Shown: positions 9,280 to 18,059, counted from the first letter of the stretch. The stretch is 64,000 bases of DNA from Solirubrobacter deserti (GCF_027587175.1 NZ_JAPCID010000026.1:39152-103151); one strand, 5' to 3'. Notes: generated by a model not told the origin, from the letters alone. Numbers and translations are program-made.

Positions 9280-9779
9280 GCACCACGCCCTCCCAGACCG
9301 TGGGTCCGTACCTCGCGATCGGGCTGCCGTGGCCGGACGGCCCGGACGTCGTGCCGCCCGACACGCCCGGCCGCATCCGCATCCACGGCCGCGTGTTCGA
9401 CGGCGCCGGCGATCCGATCGGCGACGCGATGATCGAGACCTGGCAGGCCGACCCCGACGGGAAGTTCGGCCCCGGGTTCCGCGGCTTCGGCCGCTGCCCG
9501 ACCGACGCCGAGGGCGCGTGGGAGATCTTCACGCTCAAGCCCGGTCGCGTCGACGGCGAGCAGGCGCCACACATCGACGTCAGCGTGTTCGCGCGCGGGA
9601 TGCTCAACCGCACCGTCACGCGGATCTACTTCGCCGACGAGGACAACGCGGGCGACCCGGTGCTGGAGAGTGTCCCCGAGGCGCGGCGCGCGACGCTGAT
9701 CGCGCAGCCCGCCGACGACGGCTACGAGTTCGACGTCCACGTCCAGGGTGAGCGTGAGACCGTCTTCTTCAAGGTCTGA
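9276..9779 (+). CDS. pcaG: Protocatechuate 3,4-dioxygenase, alpha subunit
   Basis: A 167-residue subunit with the same intradiol fold but without the four-residue iron site: where PcaH has the HIH pair, this chain has PHIDVSVFARGML. It begins with the PSQTVGPYLAIGL segment conserved in PcaG. It completes the alpha-beta protomer and forms part of the active-site pocket. The start is GTG at 9276, overlapping pcaH by four bases. The 3' end overlaps pcaB by 32 bases, the longest overlap in the operon. Confidence 0.94.
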   Translation: MSTTPSQTVGPYLAIGLPWPDGPDVVPPDTPGRIRIHGRVFDGAGDPIGDAMIETWQADPDGKFGPGFRGFGRCPTDAEGAWEIFTLKPGRVDGEQAPHIDVSVFARGMLNRTVTRIYFADEDNAGDPVLESVPEARRATLIAQPADDGYEFDVHVQGERETVFFKV

Positions 9780-10839
9780 GGACGTCTTCGCGGGCGTGCT
9801 CGCGCGCGGCGGCGCAGCCGAGCAGGTCTCGGGCCGCGCCTGGCTGCGCGCGTTGCTCGACTTCGAGGCCGCGCTGGCGCGCGCGCAGGCGGGCGCTGGG
9901 CTCATCAGCGCCGAGGACGCGCTCGCGATCGAGGCCGCGTGCGACCCGGACCTCTACGACCCGGCCGAGATCGGCGCGGGCGCGGCGACGATCGGCAACC
10001 CCGCGGGCGCGGTCGTGCAGGTGCTGAAGGCCGCTGTGCCCGACGCGCCCGTGCACCAGGACGCGACGAGCCAGGACGCCGTCGACACCGCCGCGATGCT
10101 GGTGGCCAAGCGCGCGCTCGTCCCGCTCCTGCACGACCTGCGCGGCGCCGCCGACGCGGCCGCCGCGCTCGCCGAAGCGCACCGCGACACGCCGATCATC
10201 GGCCGCACGCTGCTCCAGCAGGCGCGGCCGACCACGTTCGGCCTCAAGGCCGCGGGCTGGATGGTCGCGCTCGACGAGGCCGCCGACCAACTGCACAGCG
10301 TCCGGCTCGCCTACCAGCTGGGTGGCCCGGCCGGCACGCTCGACCCGCCGTACACCCTGGATCTGGGGCTCGATCGGCCGCTGCTGCCCTGGCACACGCT
10401 GCGGGGCCGGGTCGGCGAGCTCGCCGGGGCGCTCGGCGTCGCGGCCGGCGCCGTCGGCAAGGCGGCGCTCGACGTCGTCCTGCTCAGCCAGTCCGAGGTG
10501 GCCGAGGTGCGGGAGGCCGCGGGCGGCGGCTCCACCTCGATGCCGCACAAGCACAACCCCGTCGCGGCCGTGTCCGCGCTCGGCTGCGCCAAGCAGGCGC
10601 CCGGGCTCGTCGCGACGCTGCTCGCGGCGATGGTGCAGGAGCACGAGCGCGCCGCGGGCGCCTGGCACTCGGAGTGGCGCCCGCTCACCGAGCTGCTGAC
10701 CGTGACCGGCTCGGCGGCGAGCTGGCTGCGCACGTCGCTGGAAACGCTCGAGGTCGACGCGGACGCGATGTCCGCCCGGGCCGAAGGCGACACCGGCGCC
10801 GCCGCGACCCTCGTCCAACGCGCACTGGAGCACCGATGA
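9748..10839 (+). CDS. pcaB: 3-carboxy-cis,cis-muconate cycloisomerase
   Basis: A 363-residue member of the fumarase/aspartase superfamily that lactonises 3-carboxymuconate. The superfamily signature GSTSMPHKHNP lies near residues 260-270, and the HQDATSQDAVDTA block matches PcaB. At 363 residues it is shorter than the usual ~450, ending soon after the signature-bearing domain, as in other actinobacterial and alpha-proteobacterial forms. The start used is GTG at 9748; a second GTG at 9754 is equally possible. The gene begins inside pcaG, so it is probably translated by reinitiation. It overlaps pcaD by three bases. Confidence 0.92.
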   Translation: MSVRPSSSRSEDVFAGVLARGGAAEQVSGRAWLRALLDFEAALARAQAGAGLISAEDALAIEAACDPDLYDPAEIGAGAATIGNPAGAVVQVLKAAVPDAPVHQDATSQDAVDTAAMLVAKRALVPLLHDLRGAADAAAALAEAHRDTPIIGRTLLQQARPTTFGLKAAGWMVALDEAADQLHSVRLAYQLGGPAGTLDPPYTLDLGLDRPLLPWHTLRGRVGELAGALGVAAGAVGKAALDVVLLSQSEVAEVREAAGGGSTSMPHKHNPVAAVSALGCAKQAPGLVATLLAAMVQEHERAAGAWHSEWRPLTELLTVTGSAASWLRTSLETLEVDADAMSARAEGDTGAAATLVQRALEHR

Positions 10840-11588
10840 TCCCGTACCACCGCGTCACCGGGCCCGAGGACGCGCCCGTGCTCGTCCTCTCCAACTCGCT
10901 CGGCGCCACGCTGAAGATGTGGGACCCGCAGGCCAGGGCGCTGGCCCGCAAGTTCCGGCTCGTCCGCTACGACACGCGCGGGCACGGCCGCAGCGACACG
11001 CCGCCCGGGCCCTACTCGATCGACGACGCGGGCCGCGACGTGCTCGACCTGCTCGACCATCTGCAGGTCGAGCGGGCGCACTTCGCGGGCCTCTCGCTGG
11101 GCGGGATGACCGGGATCTGGCTCGGCATCAACGCGCCCGAGCGCGTCGACCGGCTCGTCCTGCTGTGCACCTCGCCCAAGATGGGCCCGGCCGACCTGTG
11201 GATCGACCGCGCCAAGACCGTGCGGGAGAACGGCACGGAGGCGATCGTCGACGGCACCTTCGAGCGCTGGTTCACCGCGGACTATCGCGCCGGGCACGAC
11301 CTGACGCCGTGGCGGGAGATGTTCGTCGGCGTCGACGACGAGGGCTACGCCAGCTGCTGCGGGATCATCGAGAAGATGGACCAGACGGACGGGCTGCCGC
11401 ACGTCAAGGCGCCGACGCTGGTCATCGCGGGCGCGCAGGACCCCGCCACCCCGCCGGACGACCACGGCGCCGTGATCGCGGGCGCGATCCCGCACGCGCG
11501 CCTGGAGGTCGTCGACCCCGGCGCGCACCTGCTCAACGTCGAGCGCCCCGACGTCGTCACCGACCTGATCCGGGAGCACCTGAGCTGA
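10836..11588 (+). CDS. pcaD: 3-oxoadipate enol-lactonase
   Basis: A 250-residue alpha/beta hydrolase that opens the enol-lactone to 3-oxoadipate. The nucleophile is Ser87 in AGLSLGGMTG. An aspartate lies in AGAQDPATPP, and the histidine in DPGAHLLNVERP completes the triad. The RYDTRGHGRSD block is the usual oxyanion-region motif. It starts with ATG at 10836 overlapping pcaB. In many actinomycetes this enzyme is fused to PcaC as PcaL; here the reading frame ends with TGA at 11588 and pcaC starts at that same base, so the two proteins are separate. Confidence 0.93.
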   Translation: MIPYHRVTGPEDAPVLVLSNSLGATLKMWDPQARALARKFRLVRYDTRGHGRSDTPPGPYSIDDAGRDVLDLLDHLQVERAHFAGLSLGGMTGIWLGINAPERVDRLVLLCTSPKMGPADLWIDRAKTVRENGTEAIVDGTFERWFTADYRAGHDLTPWREMFVGVDDEGYASCCGIIEKMDQTDGLPHVKAPTLVIAGAQDPATPPDDHGAVIAGAIPHARLEVVDPGAHLLNVERPDVVTDLIREHLS

Positions 11589-11956
11589 TGGACGATCCCC
11601 GCTACGAAGCCGGCATGAAGGTCCGCCGCGAGGTGCTCGGCGACGAGCACGTCGACCGCGCGACCGACAACGCCACGGACTTCACCCGCCCGTTCCAGGA
11701 GTACATCACCCGCTCGGCGTGGGGCGAGGCGTGGACGCGCCCCGGCCTGGACCGCAGGACCCGCTCGTGCATCACGCTCGCGATCCTGACCGCGCTGCGC
11801 GCCGAGAACGAGCTCCCGATGCACGTGCGCGCCGCCAAGCGCAACGGGCTCACCGACGAGGAGATCCTCGAGGTGCTCATCCACACCGCGGTCTACGCCG
11901 GCGTCCCCGCCGCGAACTCCGCGGTCGCGATCGCCAACCAGACCCTCAACGAGTGA
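11588..11956 (+). CDS. pcaC: 4-carboxymuconolactone decarboxylase
   Basis: A 122-residue all-helical protein of the AhpD-like/CMD family, of normal length for free-standing PcaC. The conserved pieces are FQEYITRSAWGEAW near the N-terminus, LDRRTRSCITLAILTAL, and ELPMHVRAAKRNG followed by HTAVYAGVPAA. It decarboxylates the lactone made by PcaB to give the substrate of PcaD. The ATG at 11588 shares one base with the pcaD stop (TGATG), which gives tight coupling. Its stop overlaps the start of the regulator gene by four bases. Confidence 0.94.
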   Translation: MDDPRYEAGMKVRREVLGDEHVDRATDNATDFTRPFQEYITRSAWGEAWTRPGLDRRTRSCITLAILTALRAENELPMHVRAAKRNGLTDEEILEVLIHTAVYAGVPAANSAVAIANQTLNE

Positions 11957-12735
11957 GTGACTTCGTCCAGTCGCTCGAGCGCGGGCTCGCCGTCATCAAG
12001 GCCTTCACCGCCGAGGAACCGGAGCTGACGCTCGCCGACGTCGCCCGCCGCACCGAGCTCACGCGCGCGGCGGCGCGGCGCTTCCTGCTCACGCTCCAAC
12101 AGCTCGGCTACGTGCGCTCCGACGGCAAGCGGTTCGCGCTCACGCCGCGCGTGCTCGAGCTCGGCTACGCGTACCTGTCCAGCCTCACGCTGCCCGAGAT
12201 CGCCGAACCGCACCTGGAGCGGCTCGCGGCCGAGGTGCGCGAGTCCTCCAGCGTCTCGGTCCTCGACGGCGACGAGATCGTCTACGTCGGCCGCGTCCCG
12301 ACGAGCCGCATCATGCGCGTGGCGATCAACGTCGGCACGCGCTTCCCCGCCCACGCGACCTCGATGGGCCGCGTGCTGCTCGCCGCGCTCCCGGACGCCG
12401 ATCTGGAGGCCTACCTCGCGCGCGCGGACCTGCGCGCGCTCACGCCCCGGACGCTCACCGACCCGGAGGCGCTCACCGCGGAGCTGGCCACGATCCGCGC
12501 CCAGGGCTGGGCGCTCGTCGACCAGGAGCTCGAGGAGGGCCTGCGCTCGGTCGCCGCGCCCGTGCGCGGACGCGACGGTGCCGTCGTGGCCGCCGTCAAC
12601 GTGTCCGCGCACGCCAGCCGCGCCTCCCGCGAAGCGGTCCAGACCACGCTGCTGCCGCCACTGCTGGCCACCGCGCAGCGCATCGAGGCCGACCTGCGCG
12701 ACGTCGGGACGCCCCAGGCCCGCGCCTATCATTGA
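11953..12735 (+). CDS. pcaR: IclR-family regulator of the protocatechuate operon
   Basis: A 260-residue IclR-type regulator. The N-terminal winged helix (FVQSLERGLAVIKAF, then LTLADVARRTELTRAAARRFLLTL) is followed by an effector-binding GAF-like domain with GTRFPAHATSMGRVLLA and the C-terminal GLRSVAAPVRGRDG motif. PcaR/PcaU/PobR proteins bind 15-bp palindromes and respond to protocatechuate or 3-oxoadipate. Two such palindromes occur at the pcaI start. The GTG at 11953 overlaps the pcaC stop by four bases, so the regulator is the last pca gene of its own target operon. Whether it activates or represses cannot be told from sequence, but box 2 overlying the start favours repression. Confidence 0.9.
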   Translation: MSDFVQSLERGLAVIKAFTAEEPELTLADVARRTELTRAAARRFLLTLQQLGYVRSDGKRFALTPRVLELGYAYLSSLTLPEIAEPHLERLAAEVRESSSVSVLDGDEIVYVGRVPTSRIMRVAINVGTRFPAHATSMGRVLLAALPDADLEAYLARADLRALTPRTLTDPEALTAELATIRAQGWALVDQELEEGLRSVAAPVRGRDGAVVAAVNVSAHASRASREAVQTTLLPPLLATAQRIEADLRDVGTPQARAYH

Positions 12736-12740
12736 GCGCG

Positions 12741-13184
12741 ATGGCAGAGTGGTCCGAGCAGGCTCTGGAGAAGCTGTCCGGAGCCGGATACCGACGCGGG
12801 GGCGCCCGCGAGGCCGTCATCGAGCTGTTGAGCGAGCAGCCCTGCGCGCTCTCGGCGCTGGACATCGAGGATCGCCTGCGCACGGGTGACGGCCGGCGCG
12901 TCGGGCGCGCGTCGATCTACCGCGTCGTCGACGAGCTGGTGAACCTGAACCTGCTCACCCGTGTGGACGTCGGCGACGGCGTCGCGCGCTACGAGCCGCA
13001 GCGGGGGGACGCGGCCCACGAGCACCATCACCACCTCGTGTGCGACGGCTGCGGACGCCTGGAGCCGTTCCAGGACGCCGCGCTCGAGCACGCCATCCAC
13101 GCACTGGCCGCCCGTGTGTCGTTCGACGTCTCCGATCACGACGTCACGCTGCACGGCTGCTGTCAGAGCTGCCGCACCGTGTAG
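12741..13184 (+). CDS. Fur-family metalloregulator
   Basis: A 147-residue Fur superfamily protein. An N-terminal winged helix with RVGRASIYRVVDELVNLNLL is followed by the dimerisation domain holding HEHHHHLVCDGCGRLE and a final CCQSCRTV. The two CxxC pairs form the structural zinc site and the histidine cluster the regulatory metal site. This matches Fur or Zur, and the metal cannot be fixed by eye. ATG 12741 was chosen; an upstream TTG at 12732 would overlap the pcaR stop by four bases (TTGA), like other pairs in this window. It is five bases from pcaR and has no promoter of its own visible, so it is probably co-transcribed with the pca genes. Confidence 0.85.
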   Translation: MAEWSEQALEKLSGAGYRRGGAREAVIELLSEQPCALSALDIEDRLRTGDGRRVGRASIYRVVDELVNLNLLTRVDVGDGVARYEPQRGDAAHEHHHHLVCDGCGRLEPFQDAALEHAIHALAARVSFDVSDHDVTLHGCCQSCRTV

Positions 13185-13212
13185 CGACCTCAACACTTCT
13201 GTGATTGTCATC

Positions 13213-13229
13213 CAGCGCCCCCCGCGCTG
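13213..13229. terminator. GC-rich hairpin after the fur gene
   Basis: CAGCGC and GCGCTG form a 6-bp stem around a five-C loop, 29 bases after the fur stop. There is no T-run, so it may work with the next hairpin at 13242-13261. Confidence 0.4.
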
Positions 13230-13241
13230 CAATTGAGGCAA

Positions 13242-13261
13242 ACCCCGGTGAGGGCCGGGGT
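13242..13261 (+). terminator. Probable terminator of the pca-fur operon
   Basis: ACCCCGG (13242-13248) pairs with CCGGGGT (13255-13261) around a six-base loop, followed by the T-rich GTTCGTTGCTCTT. It lies between the fur stop and the start of the M14 peptidase gene. Confidence 0.55.
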
Positions 13262-13293
13262 GTTCGTTGCTCTTACAGGGGGGTTGCACCACA

Positions 13294-16200
13294 ATGCGCT
13301 TGCGCGCACCCGCGCTGCTGCTGGCGTCACTGGCAGCATGCGCCATCACGCCGTCGATGGCTTCGGCGGCGGAGTCGATGATGCCTTACAAGATCGACGC
13401 GACTGCCGCGCAGTCGGAGATCTTGAAGGACCTCGGCTACGACATGCACGAGGGCCACGTCCACGCCGACTCCGGGCTCAAGCACCTCGAGATCATCGCC
13501 ACCAAGAGCGAGGTGGCCGAGCTCAAGCGCGCGGGCATCACCGCGACGGCGCTCCAGATCGATGCGCCGGTCGCCAAGGACCCGGCGCTCGGCGACAGCC
13601 CGAACCAGTTCTTCAACGTCTACCGGACGTACATGGAGCCGGGCGGCATCAAGGACGAGATCCTGAAGACCGCCGCCGAGAACCCGGACGTCTTCAAGGC
13701 CGTCAAGATCGGCACCTCGACGCTCGGCAAGCCGATCTACGCGCTGAAGATGACCGAGAACGCGCGCAACGTGAAGGACGGGTCCCGCGACGCGATCCTG
13801 TTCTCCTCGGTCAACCACGCGCGTGAGTGGATCGCGGCCGAGATGGGCCGCCGACTGCCGGTGTGGTTCGCCGAGCACAAGGACGACCCGAAGATCCGCG
13901 AGCTGATCCAGACGCGCGAGCTGTGGTTCCTGCCGATCCAGAACCCGGACGGCTACGACTACACGTTCACCTGCGGCGTCGGCATCAGCACCGATCCGGC
14001 CAAGAACAAGGCCGTCCCGTGCGACTACCGCACGCTCGGCAACAACCCGAGCTCCCAGGTCACCAACCGGTACTGGCGCAAGACGCTGCGCGACAACAAC
14101 GGCAACGGCGTCTACGGCGAGCCGTCCTCCGGCGGCGTCGGCGACGGCGTCGACCCGAACCGCAACTATCCGGCCAAGCGCGGCATCGACGAGGAGGGCG
14201 CGAGCAACTCCACTGGCAGCGAGACCTACCGCGGCCCGTACGCGCTGTCCGAGCCCGAGAACCTCGCCGTCGACCGTCTGCAGCGGCGCGTCAAGTTCAC
14301 GGCCAACATCAACTACCACTCCGCGGGCCAGCTGCTGCTGACGCCGGTCTCCTACACGACCGACTACTACCCGCCGGACTCCACGCTGTTCGACGCCATC
14401 ACCGGCACGGACGGCGACGAGGCCGTGTTCCCGTATCGCTCGCAGCACTCGTCGGACCTCTACGAGTCCAACGGCGACACGATCGACAACGCGTACATGA
14501 ACTACGGCATCATCGGCTGGACGCCGGAGATGGACACGTGCTCCACGCTGGGCGACCCGCAGGGCTGCAACCAGTTCGCCTCGCCGGACGACGAGGAGAT
14601 CGTCCAGGCGGTCTTCCAGAAGAACCTGCAGTTCGCGCTCAACGTGACCAAGTCGCTGCCGAACATGGGCCGTCCGAAGGAGTTCGAGGACGACCCGAGC
14701 CACTACCAGATCAAGCCCACGCAGGACATCCAGCCGAACCGCTTCGACGTCTCCTACGGCGCCCAGGGCCAGCAGGTCGAGGCCATCATCCGCAAGGAGC
14801 TCGGCCCGTCCTTCATCACGGTCTCGGTCGTCGGCCAGGGCAACACCAACGTCACCGTCCGCATGGCGCCCGCGCCGGCCGGTGAGCGCTACAACGAGGT
14901 CAACGGCTACTACTTCGAGCGCCGCCGGGCCACGATTCCGTCCCGGATCGGCAATCGCGACCTGCAGGCCGGCGACATCGTCAACGTCGTCGTCAAGGCC
15001 GGCGGCCTCCAGCAGGAGTTCCGCTACCGCATCCAGGCGACGCCCGATCCCGTCCCCGCGGGCCAGACCGCCAAGAAGCGCGTCCTGGTCGTCGCCGCCG
15101 AGGACTACACCGGCAAGTCGCCGAACGTCGACGCCGGCTACGCCGCGGCCCCGCGCTACCTGACCCAGCACGTCGCCGCGCTCGAGGCGGCCGGCTACGA
15201 GGTCGAGACGTTCAACATCGACGCCCCGCCGCAGAACGGCGGCACACCGAACGGCGTCGTGCACCCGCCGATCAAGTACCCGACGGCGATCGGCGTGCTC
15301 TCGCACTTCGACGCGGTCAACTACTACTCGGGCGACGACTTCGTCCCGCAGGACGCGGGGGAGACCGACCCGCGCCGCATCACTTCGGCGACGGAGCAGG
15401 CCGGCTCGTTCGAGATGGCGCCGTGGGCGCACAAGGTCATGATCGAGCTGCGCGAGTACGCCAACGAGGGCGGCAAGCTGCTCGTCGACGGCCGCAACGT
15501 GCACCAGGCGTTCACGAGCAACAACGCGACCCTCGGCGCGACGGGTCCGTACACCTGGACGCCGGACAAGCTGTACGGCTTCTATTACCCGCCGAACAAC
15601 AGCGGTGACGACGACCTGCCGGGCACCGCGTGGCAGCGGTCGCGCGGCAGCTCCAATGACACGTGGCAGAACTACCTCGGCGTGATCGGTCGTCAGTCCG
15701 GCGTCGGCACGCCCGAGCTCGAGGTCCTCACCGTCAAGAACAACAACGGTCAGGACATCCCCAACCCCAACCCGCTGGTCTCGCCGTACCCGGCGGCGCC
15801 GAAGCCGGGCGGCATCCTCGCCGGCATGAGCCCGCTGGTGATCGACACCGGCTCGGCGAACGAGCCGAACGAGGCCGCCGACGGCTCGCCGCTGCCGCAG
15901 GCCCGCAAGCCGCTGCGCCTGCGCGACTGGGGACCGACGAACGAGCCGCTGCGCGCCGAGCGCGTCGAGGCCGACTTCGCCACCCCGCTCACCTACACGA
16001 CCACCGGCGGCGCCGTGATCTCCACGCGAGACGCCGTGGCTCTGGGCTTCGGCCTCGAGCAGCTGAGCCAGGCCCAGCGCAATGAGGTCGTCCAGCGCGC
16101 GATGGCGCACCTGCTGCCCGCCGGCGCCGACACGACGCCGCCGACGATCAACGGGTTCAAGTACCCGGCCAACAACCACGTCGCGACGCCGCACGATCCG

Positions 16201-17043
16201 GTCGACCTCGAGCTGACCACGTTCGACGAGCGCGGCGACATGGACAAGGTGGAGCTCTACGCCGACGGCCAGTACGTGGCCACGACCGAGGTCTATCCGT
16301 TCCAGTTCCGCTACACGCCGCCGGCCTCGGCCGTCGGCAAGACGGTCCGGCTGACGGCGAAGTCGATCGACGCCGCCGGCAACGCCGCGACGTCCGGCGC
16401 GCTGTTCGTCAACGTGGTCGCGGGCGAGACGCGAGCGGAGTCCCCGCTGCCGATCGCCGATCCGACGCTCGACGGCCTGCCGATCGTGGGCGAGACGCTG
16501 ACCTGTGTCAGCGGCGGCTTCCTGAACGGGCCGGAGGAGTTCGAGTACGAGTGGGTGCGCAACGGCGCAGCCATCGAGGGCGCCACGGACGCGTCCTACG
16601 TCCCGACCACGGCCGACATCGGCCGCTCGGTGGGCTGCCGCATGTTCGCGAGCAACAGCGCGGGCACCGCGGACGCGTGGTCCGAGGCGCTCTTCGTCTC
16701 GCCGGCGGCGCCGAAGCCGCAGCCGGCCGCGACGCCGACGCCCACCGCGACGCCCACGCCGCAGTCGGCGGTCCGGTTCACGGCCCGTGCGACCTGCAAG
16801 ATGGCGTCCTCCCGCAAGGCCGTGACGTGCACGATCACGCGTGTCACCCCGAAGGGCTCGAAGACCACGCTCACCGCCACCGGGCGGGTGCAGGGCACGT
16901 CGAAGACGTACCGCAAGGCGAGCACCAGCGACTCCGTGAAGGTCACGGTGCGCTCGACCAAGCGCCTGAAGAAGGGCGCGAAGGTCGTCCTCGCCGTCAA
17001 GAGCGGCAGCACCACGCGGAACATGACGATCAAGTCCCGCTAG
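13294..17043 (+). CDS. Large secreted M14 zinc carboxypeptidase with Ig-like C-terminal modules
   Basis: A 1249-residue exported protein. A signal peptide covers residues 1-27. A zinc carboxypeptidase domain (about 100-460) has ligands His175 and Glu178 (in NHAREW) and His342 (in NYHSAG), with Glu412 in GWTPEMDTC as the general base; NPDGYDY and DPNRNYP are further M14 marks. A long middle region of unknown function follows, containing a YFDAVNYYSGDDF-like stretch. Then come an Ig-like module near residues 945-1045, a second one with the SNSAGTADAWS motif, a Pro/Thr linker and a basic beta-rich tail. It probably digests extracellular protein. The start is ATG 13294, about 12 bases after a G-rich site. 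A strong terminator follows the stop. Confidence 0.85.
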   Translation: MRLRAPALLLASLAACAITPSMASAAESMMPYKIDATAAQSEILKDLGYDMHEGHVHADSGLKHLEIIATKSEVAELKRAGITATALQIDAPVAKDPALGDSPNQFFNVYRTYMEPGGIKDEILKTAAENPDVFKAVKIGTSTLGKPIYALKMTENARNVKDGSRDAILFSSVNHAREWIAAEMGRRLPVWFAEHKDDPKIRELIQTRELWFLPIQNPDGYDYTFTCGVGISTDPAKNKAVPCDYRTLGNNPSSQVTNRYWRKTLRDNNGNGVYGEPSSGGVGDGVDPNRNYPAKRGIDEEGASNSTGSETYRGPYALSEPENLAVDRLQRRVKFTANINYHSAGQLLLTPVSYTTDYYPPDSTLFDAITGTDGDEAVFPYRSQHSSDLYESNGDTIDNAYMNYGIIGWTPEMDTCSTLGDPQGCNQFASPDDEEIVQAVFQKNLQFALNVTKSLPNMGRPKEFEDDPSHYQIKPTQDIQPNRFDVSYGAQGQQVEAIIRKELGPSFITVSVVGQGNTNVTVRMAPAPAGERYNEVNGYYFERRRATIPSRIGNRDLQAGDIVNVVVKAGGLQQEFRYRIQATPDPVPAGQTAKKRVLVVAAEDYTGKSPNVDAGYAAAPRYLTQHVAALEAAGYEVETFNIDAPPQNGGTPNGVVHPPIKYPTAIGVLSHFDAVNYYSGDDFVPQDAGETDPRRITSATEQAGSFEMAPWAHKVMIELREYANEGGKLLVDGRNVHQAFTSNNATLGATGPYTWTPDKLYGFYYPPNNSGDDDLPGTAWQRSRGSSNDTWQNYLGVIGRQSGVGTPELEVLTVKNNNGQDIPNPNPLVSPYPAAPKPGGILAGMSPLVIDTGSANEPNEAADGSPLPQARKPLRLRDWGPTNEPLRAERVEADFATPLTYTTTGGAVISTRDAVALGFGLEQLSQAQRNEVVQRAMAHLLPAGADTTPPTINGFKYPANNHVATPHDPVDLELTTFDERGDMDKVELYADGQYVATTEVYPFQFRYTPPASAVGKTVRLTAKSIDAAGNAATSGALFVNVVAGETRAESPLPIADPTLDGLPIVGETLTCVSGGFLNGPEEFEYEWVRNGAAIEGATDASYVPTTADIGRSVGCRMFASNSAGTADAWSEALFVSPAAPKPQPAATPTPTATPTPQSAVRFTARATCKMASSRKAVTCTITRVTPKGSKTTLTATGRVQGTSKTYRKASTSDSVKVTVRSTKRLKKGAKVVLAVKSGSTTRNMTIKSR

Positions 17044-17062
17044 TGGAGCAGTAGCGCCACGA

Positions 17063-17087
17063 GGGCCCCGCCGTCTCGGCGGGGCCC
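17063..17087 (+). terminator. Rho-independent terminator of the M14 peptidase gene
   Basis: GGGCCCCGCCG (17063-17073) pairs perfectly with CGGCGGGGCCC (17077-17087) around TCT and is followed by TTCGT. It begins 20 bases after the stop codon. Confidence 0.85.
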
Positions 17088-17132
17088 TTCGTGATGCACC
17101 GGGTGGGCTCGCCGCCCCCCGGACCCCCTGCT

Positions 17133-17741
17133 TTAGGCGGCGCGCTTGAAATGAAGGACGGCGAGCTCGGTCGGGAACACGTCGGTGTCCCCTTCGTTGT
17201 GGCGGTTCGCGCTTTCCTCCGCGATCGCCAGCGCCTGCTCGTGCGTCTTGGCCAGCAGCTTGTTGAGCTTCTTGAACGCCTTCTCGTCCAGTTCGAGCGG
17301 CGTGCGGTCGAGGATGACGTCAGGGTCTTGCAGGTGGCCGGCGTCAGCCGCCCCGGCGAGGTCGTTGACGAGTTCGGACAACGTTTCGCCGGTCAGCTCC
17401 CCGCGCAGCCCGGCGGGAAGCGTGCGCCACTGGTCGTCGTCCAGGTTCGGACGCGCCGTGGCCCGGTAGAAATGTTGCAACGCGCCCCGGCGCGGTTCGG
17501 TCCGCACGAGCTCGACGCAGTCGTAGTCGCGCAGCATGCGGACGTGGTAGCTGACGACCCCGAGCGGGGCTCCGAGCTCCACCGCGAGATCGCCCGGGCT
17601 GGCGACGCGCTCGCCGAGTCGCTGCAGGATGCGCGCCCGCAAGGGGTGCGCAAGCGCTTTCGCGATCCGGGCTTCCGAGGTCTCCCCCGGTGGTCGATTC
17701 CGTCCGGTATTACCGGATGGGGTTGATGGACTGGTGGGCAT
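17133..17741 (-). CDS. ArsR-like winged-helix transcriptional regulator
   Basis: A 202-residue protein. The DNA-binding part is RIAKALAHPLRARILQRL, then ASPGDLAVELGAPLGVVSYHVRML and a wing ending in RRGALQHFYRA, the pattern of ArsR/GntR-like helix-turn-helix domains used by many actinobacterial regulators. The C-terminal half (about residues 95-202) is helical, acidic and without metal-binding cysteines, so a metal sensor is unlikely. ATG 17741 was chosen; a TTG four codons earlier is possible. It faces the M14 gene convergently, with the 17063 terminator between them. No target is evident, but a palindrome at 17839-17852 lies about 100 bp upstream of its start. Confidence 0.8.
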   Translation of the reverse strand: MPTSPSTPSGNTGRNRPPGETSEARIAKALAHPLRARILQRLGERVASPGDLAVELGAPLGVVSYHVRMLRDYDCVELVRTEPRRGALQHFYRATARPNLDDDQWRTLPAGLRGELTGETLSELVNDLAGAADAGHLQDPDVILDRTPLELDEKAFKKLNKLLAKTHEQALAIAEESANRHNEGDTDVFPTELAVLHFKRAA

Positions 17742-17838
17742 GGTCGCCCGCAAGCCTACCCGTCAGCGCCCTTACCGCCCCGGAAAAGAGTCCGCGCGCG
17801 CCAACTCGCACGAAACGCAACCGCATTCGAGCGCCGCA

Positions 17839-17852
17839 TGAAACCGGTTTCA
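17839..17852. promoter_or_regulatory. Perfect 14-bp palindrome of LacI-family operator type
   Basis: TGAAACCGGTTTCA is fully symmetric with a central CG, like operators of the LacI/GalR family. No LacI-family gene is in the window, so the regulator would be encoded elsewhere. It lies between the ArsR-like gene and the promoter at 17886. Confidence 0.5.
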
Positions 17853-17885
17853 AGCCAACAAAGCATTCAGTGCGGTCGAGAACCC

Positions 17886-17915
17886 TTGCGTTTGGCTCGC
17901 GACCCTGTTTACGAT
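17886..17915 (+). promoter_or_regulatory. Candidate sigma-70 promoter
   Basis: TTGCGT (17886-17891) and TACGAT (17910-17915) are separated by 18 bp. Transcription would start near 17920-17923 and end at the terminator at 18031-18059. Confidence 0.45.
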
Positions 17916-18030
17916 CTCCATGCCCAACGGTCGGCACCCCTCACGGACCCCCCGAAAGAGCGACCCTGCCGACCTCCCGCTCGGACCTGACCAGTCCAGC
18001 CCTTTGGCTGAAAGAGCGGTATTAGAGGCA

Positions 18031-18059
18031 GGGAGGGCCGGCGGTGCGCCGGCCCTCCC
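18031..18059 (+). terminator. Strong hairpin terminator of a short transcript
   Basis: GGGAGGGCCGGC (18031-18042) pairs perfectly with GCCGGCCCTCCC (18048-18059) around GGTGC and is followed by TTCAT. No recognised plus-strand gene lies directly upstream, so it probably ends the short transcript starting near 17920. Confidence 0.7.
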
